Shown here piece after piece: positions 21,763 through 35,632 of a DNA stretch of 64,000 nucleotides. Source of the DNA: Strongyloides papillosus (lineage: Eukaryota; Nematoda; Chromadorea; Rhabditida; Strongyloididae); assembly GCA_005656395.1 (NCBI GenBank), contig SRSI01000068.1, positions 868,001 to 932,000 on the forward strand. The letters are read 5' to 3'. A program made the translations under genes and the position numbers. Numbering within the stretch: position 1 is the first letter of the stretch; each line of letters begins with the position of its first letter. A model generated the notes under the pieces. That model was not told where the DNA came from. It was given only the letters and a program-made list of their open reading frames with translations, and did no database searches.

Positions 21763-22862
21763 ATTACTACAAAGTAATACTTATTTATTTATTCTATTTC
21801 AATAAAATTTTATTATTTTTTCATCTTAATAACGTTAAATTTTTTTCAAGTTACGATGCTACAAAAATAATAAAAATAAATTCGTTTTTTCAACAGAATT
21901 TAATAACCACACTTCATACATAAAATGCTTTTTAAAAACATTAATTTTTTTTACTCATTTTAACATAACACATCATAATTGTCTATATAAAAAAAAACTT
22001 TTAGTACTCGCAATATAATTTGTATACATAAGTAAATTATGTAAAACTATATAAATGACCATTTCCGTCATTATATGTTGCTTGTAATATCATTAGATTT
22101 ATATTCAATATAGCATATTTTAATAAATGAAAACTAGAATTATTTTAGATTTGACCGTATGTTTTTAACAAAAGAATGTAAAATTTTGTTTTATTTGCCA
22201 TGTAATTATTTTAATGAAAGAAAAAAGGAAAAAATGTTGCTAAAGTTTTTATATAAACAGTTAAGACAAATATGTTCTGAACATTGTCTAGATATTAAGA
22301 TACTTATTTTTTTGTTTTATGATATTTACGCAGCTAAATAATATTTTTAAATTCCGATTAATTAAAAGTATCATTCAATATTTTGTATGTTTAAATTGAT
22401 AATATATAGTTAAGTTTCTAAAGATTTTGTTATTACTAGGAACTGTTTTTTAAAATAGCTAAATATTCTATTTTTTTATAAAATAAGTTTTAATTAAAAA
22501 TGCTTTTGAAAAAAGTTATAGAATATCAGTTTTCAACCTTCTAACAAATCTGAAAACAACTTTTTAATAAAAAAAATTATTTACCATTTTTTTAAAGACT
22601 TTCTTGTTTTCCAAATAATTAACATTCTACTTTGAGCTACTACTTTTTCTATTTTAAAAATTATTGATAGTAAAAAACTTTAATATTAATTATCTAATTA
22701 TACTGAATATACAATATTGTAATTTTTTTAATTTCAAAAAGTTAAATAAGAAATTTATTTAAAATATAATATGTTAACTATACATGACAATTAATTAATT
22801 AGTTAAATATACACAAGATTATTTTTAAAATATACAAAATTATTACATTTAAATTACAAAAA
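21763..22862. other. Convergent intergenic, no gene seen
   Basis: AT-rich spacer between the plus-strand TSEN2 gene and a minus-strand gene. A 60-codon frame at 22159-22341 is present, but I see nothing that supports it as a gene. Confidence 0.6.
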
Positions 22863-24994
22863 TTACATGTCGTCTAATGAACTATCACTAGTTCCCTCAT
22901 CATCTAAATTACAAACTACAGCCATTACAGATGATGTAACAGAATCTCTACGATGATTTAAACTTAGTCTAGGATCAGGTTTCTTAGGTATTGCCTGAAG
23001 TATATTTGAAGCAATAGAAGACTGTCTGCTTACAGTGGCACCTTTAAAATTTCGATTTGGTGAGGATGATAAATTTTTTTGACTTCCTCTATGTCCATTA
23101 ACAAATTTATTGTACTCCTCAGGATTAGTGGCAACTGATCTAGTTGAATAAATTCTTTCTTTAAATATACTTCCTCTAGAATCCACAGCATTACTAGTAC
23201 TATTTTTTTCTACAGTCCTTAACTTTGCAGGAGTACTAAATATGTGACTTCCATTACTAGACCGCTTTGATCCTGATTTCTGGCCACTTTGTTCTTTTGG
23301 AATATTCTTAACTGACGACTTTAGACTTACTGGAACTCCTACAACAGGGAAAGGTTTGTTTTTTCCTTTTACGTCTATATTCCCACTATTCAATGTATGT
23401 TGGTCGCTTCTATGCGCTAATTTATCTTCAGAAAGAACTCCTCTACCAATATCATTATTTCGATTATTATTACCCACTTCCAAGAACGAATCGGAAAGTT
23501 CCATTTCATCTAACTCGGGTACGACAATAATTGGAGCTTTTTTCGATGATACCTTCGGGCCCGATTTTTTATCCTCACCATGTTTTTTGGCTGGCTTTAC
23601 ATTAGGTTTCCTAGTATTTGTTTTTTTGTTAGGCCCCGTAAGTGATTCATTTTGGGACTCCATTTCTCGTTGTCCTGGCGAAGCTTTGGGACCTTCAAGA
23701 TCACATTGCGTTAATTTCTTCATAGAACTAGCAGAAACAATCTCTTTGTGTTTTTCTTTCAACTTCTCGCACTCCTTCTCTATATCAGAACGGATATTCA
23801 ATTTGTCCATTAGAAGTTTATTAGACTGAATAGTATTTTTAATCTCCGAGGTTGTTTTAGCGAACCTCTCCAATTTATCTTGCGCATCACGTTCCTTGCT
23901 ACTAACCCTTTCAGACTTCTCCTTCCGAAGAGTGCTCAGTCTTTTTTCAGCAGAATCAATGTCTCTCAGAAGCTTACTTATCTGTTTTGTAAGATCTGAT
24001 AGGTCAAGGCTCACTTCATCACTACTCTCTTTAACTTTGTCAAATTCCATACAAAGCAAAACGACGTCTTCCGGAAGATTCTCCGTATTTTCAAGTGAAA
24101 ATGATGAGCACCCAGCCCTGAATGACTCCAGAATACTTTTCAACCTCTTTTTTTGACCAATACGCTTGTTAACCGCAATACCCATATCCGTTGCTTTATC
24201 CTCCAGAAATCCTTTTAACTTACAGATTCTTGAGATTTTATCAGCATTAGAAAGAGTTACTCTATTAATTTTTTCCTTCAAAATTTCCATTTCCCTCTTA
24301 TTATTTTCGTTATCCAACTGCTTTTTGTACACCATATTCATATTTTCACTATTTCTCTTAGCAGCACACTCTTCATTATATAGTACACAATTTTGCAGGG
24401 CAGACAACTCTTCAGTTAGACATTTTTCCTGGATCCTTAACGACCATAACTTATCTTCACAATCGAGTTGTTGTTTCCTAAGAAACTCCCCAGAACTTTG
24501 AATAACATTTTTCAGACTCCCATCTTCATTTGTACAGCCTTTTACTGTTTCCGCCACGCTCATAAAAGGACCACTGAGGTAATTCCCTTTAGATTGCGAA
24601 TCTTTCCGGATCTTGCGAATGATGTGATATTTTGCACCCACCATTTTATTCAACATATTTAGTTTCAATTCACCTTCAATTAGCTCCTTATTTATACGAC
24701 AAACCACGCGACTAATTGCCGCAGTTTGATATTTATCACTAATCGCAGCCTCATCATTTTTCTCTTTGATTACTCTTTCAGAGTTTATTTTTATCGAGAG
24801 GGCCTTCATCCTATTGTCCAGTAAATTTGATTCAGCAACTAACGCTTCCCTCCTCTCTGACAAAACATGCTCCTTAATTTTCTACAAAAATACATAGTAA
24901 GAAAATCCTTTAGATAATTTCTACTTACTTTTTCAAACAAATCTATTCTACTTTGAACGTAACCTACATTACCTGTAGGACTTTCGCAAGCCAT
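22863..24994 (-). CDS. Coiled-coil protein with basic, Ser-rich tail
   Basis: Two exons, 24929..24994 and 22863..24881, join in phase 0 across a 47-nt intron to give 694 residues. The start MACESPTGNVGYVQSRIDLF follows an acceptor-like atacag by 10 nt. Residues about 15-400 are Lys/Glu/Leu-rich with heptad-like spacing and very few Pro, so a long, interrupted coiled coil is likely. Residues about 400-694 are low-complexity, rich in Ser, Asn, Lys and Pro, and end in an acidic DDEGTSDSSLDDM. The architecture (long coil plus basic tail) resembles structural chromosome, spindle or synaptonemal proteins, but I cannot name the family. Its upstream region is the 5.2 kb desert shared with the GPCR at 30222. 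Confidence 0.83.
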
Positions 24995-27900
24995 CTCGAC
25001 GCAACTGTATTTACAAAGAGTTCTTAGATAGACCAAGACACTCTTGCGAGAAAAAAATAAAATGAGATTTGAATGAAGAAATGCTTTTATAATGAAAAAT
25101 GATTGGGTTGTTTTAAACAAATTTGATGAATTGTTAAATAAATTACGCTATAGGCATATTATTCATTCCATTCTTTAATTTGATATTATGCTGTTGCATT
25201 TATACAGGCAAAGCTAAAGGTCTTTAAAAAAGTCATCTTTTTAGGTAATACCTTATGACAAAGAGAAAAAAATTATCTTTTATTCACCTCAGTCATGGGA
25301 AATTGTTGGTGTCCCACGATTATCCCAACGATAATTTTAAATGCTGTTATACGTTTTTCCAGTTTAAAAAAACTTAAATTAACATTTTTATAAAATGGGA
25401 TAATAGTATAATGTGATACATAAAGATAAATTAAGTATTTATTATACAACTAACATAAAATTAATATTTATTTGCATTACAATAATTTTTTGAGGTAGTT
25501 GATTGAAAATATTGTTATTATCTCAACAGGTTATAAAAAGCTTTATCAAATGAGTATAACATTACTAATAAATTCTAAAGAATGTTATGACAAGTCAAGT
25601 ATCACAATCTCATGATTTCTAAAAAAAGTAAATTGCGTATATTATTTTTTAGAGCATTTATGTAAAGAGTGAAATTATTAACATAAATATTACTCATTCA
25701 CTTATTTTTGTTTAAACAACAAAGACCATTTTTACCATTTAAATTTTCTAAAAATATAATACATTCACAGTATTTATAATTATATCACACATTTTTAGAT
25801 AATTATTATTTTGTATGAATCTTTTAAATTTGTCATCTACTCAATCTTATTTTCAACTTTTCAAAATATGACAGGTAAAAAATAAAGAAAAGTAATTCTA
25901 TGAACACTTTTGAATAAAAGGCATTATTGATATATTAAAATAAAAAAATGCCTTCGTAGATACTAAAAAAAATCTAAAAAATAAAATATATTTGATTAAT
26001 CATAACTTTCTTTAAAATTTGTTCAATCAACGATAGTATATATTTATCCGATATAGTTTCTTTTACTTTATCAGAAAATTGATAAAATTATTTTATTGAA
26101 ATTTTTTAATTAAAAAACCTTCAAATTTCAATTAAATTTATGACTCTATTTTCTAATAAGTAATTAACTAGTGATAATATTACTATAATCCTATGATATT
26201 TTTAAAATATATGGAAAAAAATATGTTTAAATTATCTCCATAACCCCGATCTCCATAGGACACTTGATAATTGCTCTCTTTGTTTAAAGGTATTTTTAAA
26301 GATCGAACGGTTTCTAAGACTTTTACCTCCGTGAGTAGAATATATTAATGCGCAACAGATAAAACTAAAGCAACAATTGTCTGGAACAACAAAACTTATC
26401 TATGGTTGAGACATAAATTTTTTTATGTATAAAATAATTCTATACTTAAATGAAGCAATTTAATTTGTTTTTATTTTTTTGCAATCATGGATGAATTTAT
26501 TTTTTTTCGAATGGATTAATTAGAAAAAATGAATGTGCTAATAAATTTAAAGAAATTATTCATCGTGGTTATATGTTAGATTAAAAAATAATACTAGGAT
26601 ACAGTTTTGTTCTGTAAAAACATTATTATACGTTTAAGTCTTTTTTATGATTCGGTTGTAAATAAAAAAAGTATTTACTTCCTTTATAGTTATTTAAGTT
26701 AATTGATTTTTTAATACTACAGTAGCATAGTTTGCAAAAATAACCAAAGACGTTAAGATGTTTTTGTTAAACTTCTCATAGAGATTGTCATGGTATAAAA
26801 AAATTTATGACAATATTTAAAATTAAACTTCTTTAAAACACGAAGCATAACGGCATTTATTAAATTTGTTATTTATCTGTCAACGATCTTTATTTAGTTT
26901 AATTTTTAGATTATATTAAATGTATTTTATGGAAAATACATTCATTTATTAATGATAAAGTTTATTTATTATATTTATGATTTTTTTATAGAAAAATTGT
27001 TTTTATATATCGTCCAGTTTCAGGAATGAAACACAATAAAATTAAATATATAAAATCAGAAAAAACAAAGATAACTTTATAAAATAATGAAAAAAAAATA
27101 TAAAGATAATGACGAATTATATTTTTTTAGTATTTAATTGAATGCATAACATTTTCACTTCTTCGTTATAGGGTTTTTTTTACAATGTTTATAAAATTTA
27201 TTATGAAAATCCTTAATTTAATTGTTTCCTTTCAAAAGTAAAAAGGATATATTATTTGCTATTTTAAATCCCACAAACATTTTACTTTCTAATTAACATT
27301 TAAATGATTTTGAATTCCACTAACATTAAAATAATGTATTTTATTAGAAAGAAAAAATGTACATTTATAAGTACACACAAACTAACTTTTAATAAAATAT
27401 ATATTGTGTGATTATTTAATTATATATATATATATTATCAGAAATAGTCAAACAATGAATCCTTGAAAATATATTTATAATAAGTTATTTTTAATTATAT
27501 CACATCATTGTTATTTATGGAAAGGCAACCTATTTTTTAAAGAATCGGATAAATATTGTTTTTAAAATTAATTTTTAAAGTGAAAATATACTAATTTTAT
27601 ATGGTACTTTGCACAAATTGACACAGTAACAAGGGATTTTCCTAGACATATATCATTCAAATAATCATATTTGATATTTTAAATGTTTCTGAATAAGAAT
27701 AAGCTTAATGATTTGGTAAGAGTTAAAACACATTTTTTATATTTTGTATGTTTTTAGTATTTAATAAAATATAAAGTTTGTTATTAAAAATTCTAAAATG
27801 AAATCTTTTAATAAGAAAATGTAGATTATATAAATAATCTTATCTAGTTAAATGAGTCTTTAGATAATATCATTCATTAACTATAAGTTAATTGTAATTG

Positions 27901-30221
27901 TTATAAAAATACGTGGGTTTATAAGCACAATATTATTTTTATGTCTGCATCCTAGAAAATTAATTTTAAGGTGTTAATGACGTTTAACAATCTAAAATAC
28001 TTTTCACCTCCTCTATTTTTCAAAATTCTTAATTTTTATAAATAAAGAAAACTGTCCTTTATCTGTTAACGTTTAGAGATTTAAATTTAATCTCTACAGA
28101 AATTAAGTAATCCATTTTAAACAAGTTACTTATTTTTCAGTAGAAAATAATTTGTTTTAAAAAGCTATTCCTTTTTCAATTTTCATTTTAAATTAGTTGA
28201 CCCAATAACACAATCTTTATTTTTTCACAAGCTAAAACTGTATTATAGTTCAAATCTTTACTTTTAATATTAATAACTTTTTCCCTACTCAAAATAAGCA
28301 TTTTTTAACATTTTAAATATTTAAAATTGGCATTAACTCCCAAGATGTTTAAAAAATTCATAAAAAAACATAGTGCTCTTAAAATCAAAGTTATTTTTTT
28401 CACTCTCCTGATTTGAATAATTTTTGTTTTTATAGTAATACTTTATTACCATACAAATATTTTATTCATCCAACCATTTATTTTTAAATGAAGCGATTTA
28501 ATATTTTTGATAATGATATGCCTAATAATAGTGACTTTGCTTTAGTCTAACTTTGTCATTTCAAATATTTCTTTTTCAAATTGGCCATGCTCTTAATAAT
28601 CTTTAATTTTCATAAACATAAAGAGTATGTTAACATCAAATTTTATAGAACAAAATTTATAAATACTTTGATAATTCGTTTTTAAATTTTCAATCAACAT
28701 GGTGTTTTATATAATTTTATATTCAGTTTTTGAACTCATGTAGAAAGATATTTAAAACTATTATTTTTCTTATTTACACTTTTTATGTTCTTTTATTTTT
28801 GTATTCATTTGTTTAAGAATTTTCCTAAAAATTATGTGGTCTTTAATAAGTGTCGTGTGAAATTAACAAAATATTTATATTTTTTATTATAAATAGTAAC
28901 ATCTCAGTGTTAGTGTAGATAAATTTATTTAGCCGAATATTTACATATAAATTATAAAAAAAAATATTAACATTTAGAGTTTTTTTACCAAACTGTTATA
29001 AACAATTTATTAGAAAGAACATTATATGTCGTTTAATATTATTTATAATTAAGAAAGAAAAACACCAATAATCAAAGAAGACATGGATATATGGATAATT
29101 GTAATGTTTATAGGTATTAAGGCTACCTTACAGGTGCCTTCGTAAAAGCGGAAACTGTTGATACTAGAATGTAAAAGATTTATTTTTTTTTACGGCTTCC
29201 TCTACTTATGTTTATAACTACTTTATCATAAATTTTCAGAAAAAACATTGTTTTTTTCCTTCGTTTTTTAAGTACATTAATATATTCCAAGTATTATTAA
29301 TAATACAAAAAATAAAAATTTTTAGAAATGGTACATTTAATTAAATAGAATTTTACTAACATAGTTATATTTAATCAATTGGAAAATATCAAATTTCTAA
29401 ACTTTATATTCCATTTTTATAAATAATCTTTAAAATAATTATTCTTTTCCTCTGTTCTTTTTCAATTGATAATAAAATCTCATCATCTCTTAAATGAATT
29501 CAAGCTGTCGACTTCATGTTAAATATGCTATTTTTATAATTATCTTAGTACTTTCTGTATTCTACCATATCTTTATATCATTTACATTTTTTATATAATT
29601 TTAAAAAGATTTTAACAAGTAAAATTGTGATATTATAAAGTTGAGATATTGCACTACTACAGATAGATGTTTGTTCTATTAAAAATTTCATAAAACGCAT
29701 TATTCTTTTGAATTTTTTCAAATTACTTTAATAGAAATTTATAAAATAAAATATTCTTTTTTAACAAATTAAGCTATAATGATTACAATTGATAAATTTT
29801 ATTTATAAATAAAATTTCTATTTGTGTAAATATTTCAATGAATTATTTAATATATATTTATCATCGTTGAAGATTTTGTTGTTACAACCGTCTATTAGTC
29901 ATATATTAAAAGGTTTCTGAAATCATATAATTTGAAAAATTTTAAGGTGCACCTTTTTTTAAGAAAAAAATGGGTTTTATTTACAAATAATTTTAACAAT
30001 TTTATATCTTCTATCATATAGATATAATAAAAATCTCTATCTTAAGGGACAGAAATTTTTTCTTTAAGTGCATACTTATCTTTAATCACCTTAATATTCC
30101 TGAATTATCCAGATAAACTTCTTTGATTGAGATATATTTTTAATCATAATAATTAAAAAATGCGTTTATTTTTTTCTTACTAATGTTTAATAATAATATT
30201 ATTATTTAGAAGTTTTTTATA
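24995..30221. other. 5.2 kb gene desert
   Basis: No coding region, tRNA or rRNA is recognisable on either strand. Composition is extremely AT-rich, with short AT repeats (for example a TA run near 27419-27436). It separates the divergent starts at 24994 (minus) and 30222 (plus). The length is unusual for this compact genome, where spacers are usually below 1.5 kb, so it may hold distal regulatory elements of the GPCR. Slightly more GC-rich patches lie near 26240-26340 and 29120-29215. Confidence 0.6.
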
Positions 30222-31943
30222 ATGTCACTCGATATAAATGATTCAACACTGTTTTCTACTATTTTAAACACATCACCTACCAGTGGAATTGTAATAAATG
30301 AAACAAGTTGTTATGGTACTGGAACTTATGATGGATTTGAATGTTGTAAAAAACAGGAATTTAACGAATATCATATTTCATATAGACTTTTGGCAAATAT
30401 GCCTATAAGTGTACTTGGAGTTATTACTAATATTATAAACATAATTGTCTTTGCTGACTATCAGATGAGGACACAACTAGTAAATCATTTTTTGTTAGTA
30501 TTAAGTATTTCAGGTAATTACTATAATTGATATATTAAAATAATTTATTTAGACTTATTTCTACTAATATGTAACTTTTTCTTCTTAATATTTCCTGTAT
30601 GTGCTACAATGATTAATGATCCACTTCTAAATTATATATATCCATCAATTTTACGGTAATATAATGTAGTATTATTATATTTTTTTTTAGTTATGGGTAT
30701 CCATTAGCATTAACTGCTCAAACATGTGGAGTTTATATGACGGTTCTTGTATCTGTTCATAGATTTATGGGAGTGTGTTATCCATTTAGAGCAAAAAGAT
30801 ATGTAAATATAACTCCTGTAAGAATTGCTATCATTTCTGCTATAGCCTTTTCATTTGGGGTGAATATACCAGTATGGGGAGAAATTTATATTGATTTTTG
30901 TATAGAACAATTTGGAAAATCTATTGTATTTGCAAGGCAAATTCAACTATCTGCATATATGGGGAACCCATATTATAAGTTATTTTATAAAGTAATTTGT
31001 TATACTCTCACAATGTTTATTTTACCTTTCGGTACACTTATATTTGTTAATAGCAAAATAATACTTGCATTAAAGCAAAGTAATAATTTGCGCTCAAAAC
31101 ATGGTCTAAAAAATGAAAGTGTTAAAACAGAGTAAGTTAATGATACTTGGTTTGTATTTTACAATATATTATTATAGTCCTTCAAGATGTGCATCACAAC
31201 TCAAATCATTAAAAAATATGAAATATAGTGATGTATTAAATAGTTTAAATATACGTTCCAATAACAATGGATTTAGAATTCCAAAATCATTTCTGAGAAC
31301 ACAATTTACAAATTCAGTTAGAGATAGATCAGTGACATTAATGTTACTTGCAATTGTAGCAATGTTTTTAGGATGTAATGGATTAGCTTTTTGCAATAAT
31401 TTTGTTGAGATACTTGTTGATATGTCTGGCGATTTGGGAAAGACGAGAGAAGAGACATTTGCTAAAAGCGTGGAAATCTCTAACATTTTAATAAGTCTAA
31501 ACTCTGCCTCTTCAATCGTAATTTACATAATTTTTTCAAGTAAATTTCGTCACACCCTTAAAATATATTTAGGATTAGCTAAAAGGCCAGAAAATGTGGT
31601 TAAAAGACCAAACGTTGTTGCAATTACAACAGCCCTCGCATGCCAAAAAGCATTAGAGTTATCAATTATTCCAAATGAAATAGACAACAATCATGATGGA
31701 AATAAAAATGCTGAAATATCACATCCTAAAAATAAAGAAATCCACCGAAAAAATAAAGAACTAATTAATAATACGAGTATTGGAAAGGTTTCTGATGCAG
31801 AAGATGATGAAAAAAAAGCACTATTAGGAAATACTACCAGAGGAAATAAATTGTCATATTCAAATAATGGAAATACTAATAAAAAAAAGCCTATTAATTC
31901 TTTATACCAATTAACAGAAACTACTAATGAAGAAGATAATTGA
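30222..31943 (+). CDS. FMRFamide-receptor-like peptide GPCR
   Basis: Four exons (30222..30513, 30553..30655, 30691..31131, 31178..31943) encode 533 residues with seven hydrophobic segments. The extracellular N-terminus has several N-glycosylation sites (NDS, NTS, NET). TM1 carries the GxxxN pattern (LGVITNIINIIVFADYQM), and TM2 begins LLVLSISDLFLLIC. The end of TM3 reads SVHRFMGVCYPFRAKRY, with HRF in place of the classic DRY, as in many nematode FMRFamide-type receptors. TM7 holds NSASSIVIYIIFSSKFRHTL. The cytoplasmic tail is long, polar and Asn/Lys-rich. It probably couples a neuropeptide to a G protein in the plasma membrane; the ligand is unknown. An acceptor-like attatttag lies 12 nt before the ATG. 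Confidence 0.88.
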
Positions 31944-32132
31944 TATATTTATTTTTAACTGATTTTTTTTATTATATTATTTAACCTTAATTTTTTAATC
32001 ATATTTTTCTTGGTTATTTAGTTTATCTTGTCATCATAAATAACTAGATCTCATTATAAAAAATAGGTAAATAGGTATATAAATGATATAAAATAAAAAT
32101 TTAATATACTATTTCATTAAAAAAAATAAATA

Positions 32133-33276
<1,144 letters not shown>

Positions 33277-33392
33277 TAAATACATCATACTCTCAAATTT
33301 TATTTATTTCATTACAATATATATTGAGAATAAAATTTATGTTTTGAAACACCGTAATTACATATCAGTTAAAAATGTGTTTTAGTAATAAA

Positions 33393-34718
33393 TTAATTAT
33401 AGATAGCGCTGGAAAGTTTTTGTATTCTATTAATAACGGCATCTCCCTCTTTAAGTAAAATTTTAAAAGATGATGTCTTCTTATTAGCAACGTGCATGAC
33501 GACATTTCCTTCAACACTGTCAATACGACAATTTAATAGTCCACTAGCTGCCATCTCATGTAACTCTCTATCGAGAATATCTTTTGGAATTCCAAAACTA
33601 TCAGCCATCATTTGGACTTTGATGCTTGCGTATGGGCGGAGGAATTGTTCATAAGCCACCAATCTTATATGACGAGAGTAATAATGAATATGTTCGAAGA
33701 AGTATGGATCAAGGAGCAAGTACTTATCTTCAAGCTCACAAAGAATTTTTAAAAATTTGTCATAATTACAGTCATAAAGAGCTTTTAAGAACTTTCCAGC
33801 AGTAATAGTATGGGCATTCTTCTCCGTCTCCATATAACTAATTTGCTCCTGCACATCATTGCAATTTATAACTTTTTCACATAATTGTCTTCTGGGCATC
33901 GTGGCCATTGTTGTAAGAATTGTGTAGAAAACTAAATCTTCATAAGTCATCAATTCATAGGCCGAGAATGTCGGAACAGCGGCGACAAACAACTCACCAG
34001 CTTTTTCGTAATCTCGATTAGCTAGTTTATAAATAGCTTCATAAGATCTGAGTTTATTTTTTCTTTCCCAATCACCACCTTCCTCAATTAGCTTTTGAGC
34101 TCTTGTTATATTGTCCTCAATCATAACTGAATCATTAAAGAAAAGTCCCATACGAACTAAACAAAATACAATGTCAATTTTCAATCCAATTCCAACTGTT
34201 TTAACAAAAGTTGCCTCGAAAGCTTCTACTGCCTTCTCTTTATATCCAATTTGGCACAAATATTCGGCTCTTTTTTGTAAAGCTTGCCTTACTTCAGTCT
34301 CACCCAAGTTAACTTCAGCATCTTCCAATTCTTTTGTAATATCAGAAAGGCGTTTCTCATTTTTTTCTTTCATTTGTTTGAGAACATGTTCATCTTTTTT
34401 CAAACCGTACTCCACACAAAGATCTTCATAAAATGGAGCCATATCGTACTTGCAGATGTATCCAAATAATTCCTTTAAATAGGCATTCTTCTTTTCTTGA
34501 GATATATTTGGGTGTGTAGCGTAAAACTTCAAACGCGATATTTCAATTTTCGGAAACTTTGGAGTTTCCTAGAATGTTTATTATAAGTATTACACAAATA
34601 AACTTACATCTAATAGGTTATCAGCAGTAGTTTTTTCAGGAGCTGTTCCTTCCTCCATTGGTTCGTTATTAGCTTCAGCAAATAACTCAGCAATATTAAG
34701 TTGATTCTTAGATGTCAT
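33393..34718 (-). CDS. rpn-7: 26S proteasome regulatory subunit Rpn7 (PSMD6)
   Basis: Two exons, 34608..34718 and 33393..34568, join in phase 0 and encode 428 residues. After an acidic N-terminus, the protein shows the Rpn7 helical-repeat region (for example AYLKELFGYICKYDMAPFYE and LGETEVRQALQKRAEYL). A C-terminal PCI domain follows, in which winged-helix sequence includes YEQFLRPYASIKVQMMADSF and VEGNVVMH. Rpn7 is a lid subunit of the 19S regulatory particle and helps hold the deubiquitinase Rpn11 in place. The 914-bp region upstream is shared with ATP synthase gamma on the other strand. Confidence 0.96.
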
Positions 34719-35632
34719 TCTTCTAACTATCCCGCACTATAGTTTTTAAAAGTGATGATATAGAAGCCGTGTTCAAATCACTTAGCAGACAATCTGTGTG
34801 GGACCACCTATAAGAGAAGTATGTATAATTCCGAGAAAATGTTCTATTCACGATACAAAATAAAAGTGAAATTTGAATTTTTTATTATTTGAGAATTTTT
34901 TTTATTATCGTGATTAAGTAATTCACAAATTTTATTCTTATTCCTAGAATTCTGTAGGAAATTTTTTTTATTGTAAAATTGTCATCATAAAAATATTAAA
35001 TGTTTTTTACTTTGATTTTACATAATAAAAATTGACAGTATTTGAATAACTTCTTAAAGATTCATGCTAAATCACCATTCCTAGTTTACTTTAATAACTT
35101 TGAATAAAAAATATTTTTAAATGTCTAAAACACCAATCAAATTTATAAATGTTTATTATACTTTCTTATATCATATTTATCCATTAAAATGATGTAGAAC
35201 TTTAAAGATTTGCGATAGACTTATTGGAATCGCAAACAAAAGAACCTCAATTTTTAAATTTTATTAGCTTCAATAGAAATAGGCCGGCAATTTCGATTCA
35301 TTCTTGATTTTTCAAATGTAGATAAATAGTTTTATTTTAAAACAAAACGTTTCTTTAAGATTCAATTCTTTAAATCTCAACATACTACCATACTAGATTC
35401 TTTTCTAAATATCTTGAGTAAAATATTCTTGAACTCTGTAAAGCAAATCGCTACTTACACGAAAAATTGGGCCGCAATTTAATGGAAAAGGAGCGGAATG
35501 AAGGCGCGGCCCACACTTTAAGTTATTACGTCGATGATTGGTTTGTATTTTACTACAGGAATTTATTTATTTTTCCTTAACAAACAATAACTTCTTAAAA
35601 TTATTTATTTCTAGGCTCTTTAATAATCCAAC
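34719..35632. promoter_or_regulatory. Divergent promoter region, rpn-7 / ATP synthase gamma
   Basis: This is the spacer between two housekeeping genes transcribed apart. It is AT-rich except for a GC-rich patch at about 35440-35540. The 8-mer atgatata at 34755-34762 is, on the minus strand, TATATCAT, which fits the degenerate SKN-1 site WWTRTCAT used by nematode proteasome genes. In a genome this AT-rich it may be chance. Confidence 0.45.
35468..35513. repeat. TGGGCCGC / GCGGCCCA inverted repeat
   Basis: TGGGCCGC at 35468-35475 and its exact reverse complement at 35506-35513 enclose a 30-nt spacer that includes GGAGCGGAATG. Eight-base GC-rich arms are conspicuous in this AT-rich sequence. 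It lies 120-165 bp upstream of the ATP synthase gamma ATG and may be a promoter element for one or both divergent genes. Confidence 0.6.

Noticed and set aside
22159..22341. 60-codon plus-strand frame after TSEN2
   Set aside because: Composition matches random AT-rich sequence; no neighbouring exon.
25949..29144. 10-mer TGCCTTCGTA repeated in the gene desert
   Set aside because: Only the 10 bases are shared and flanks differ, so it is not evidence of a repeat family.
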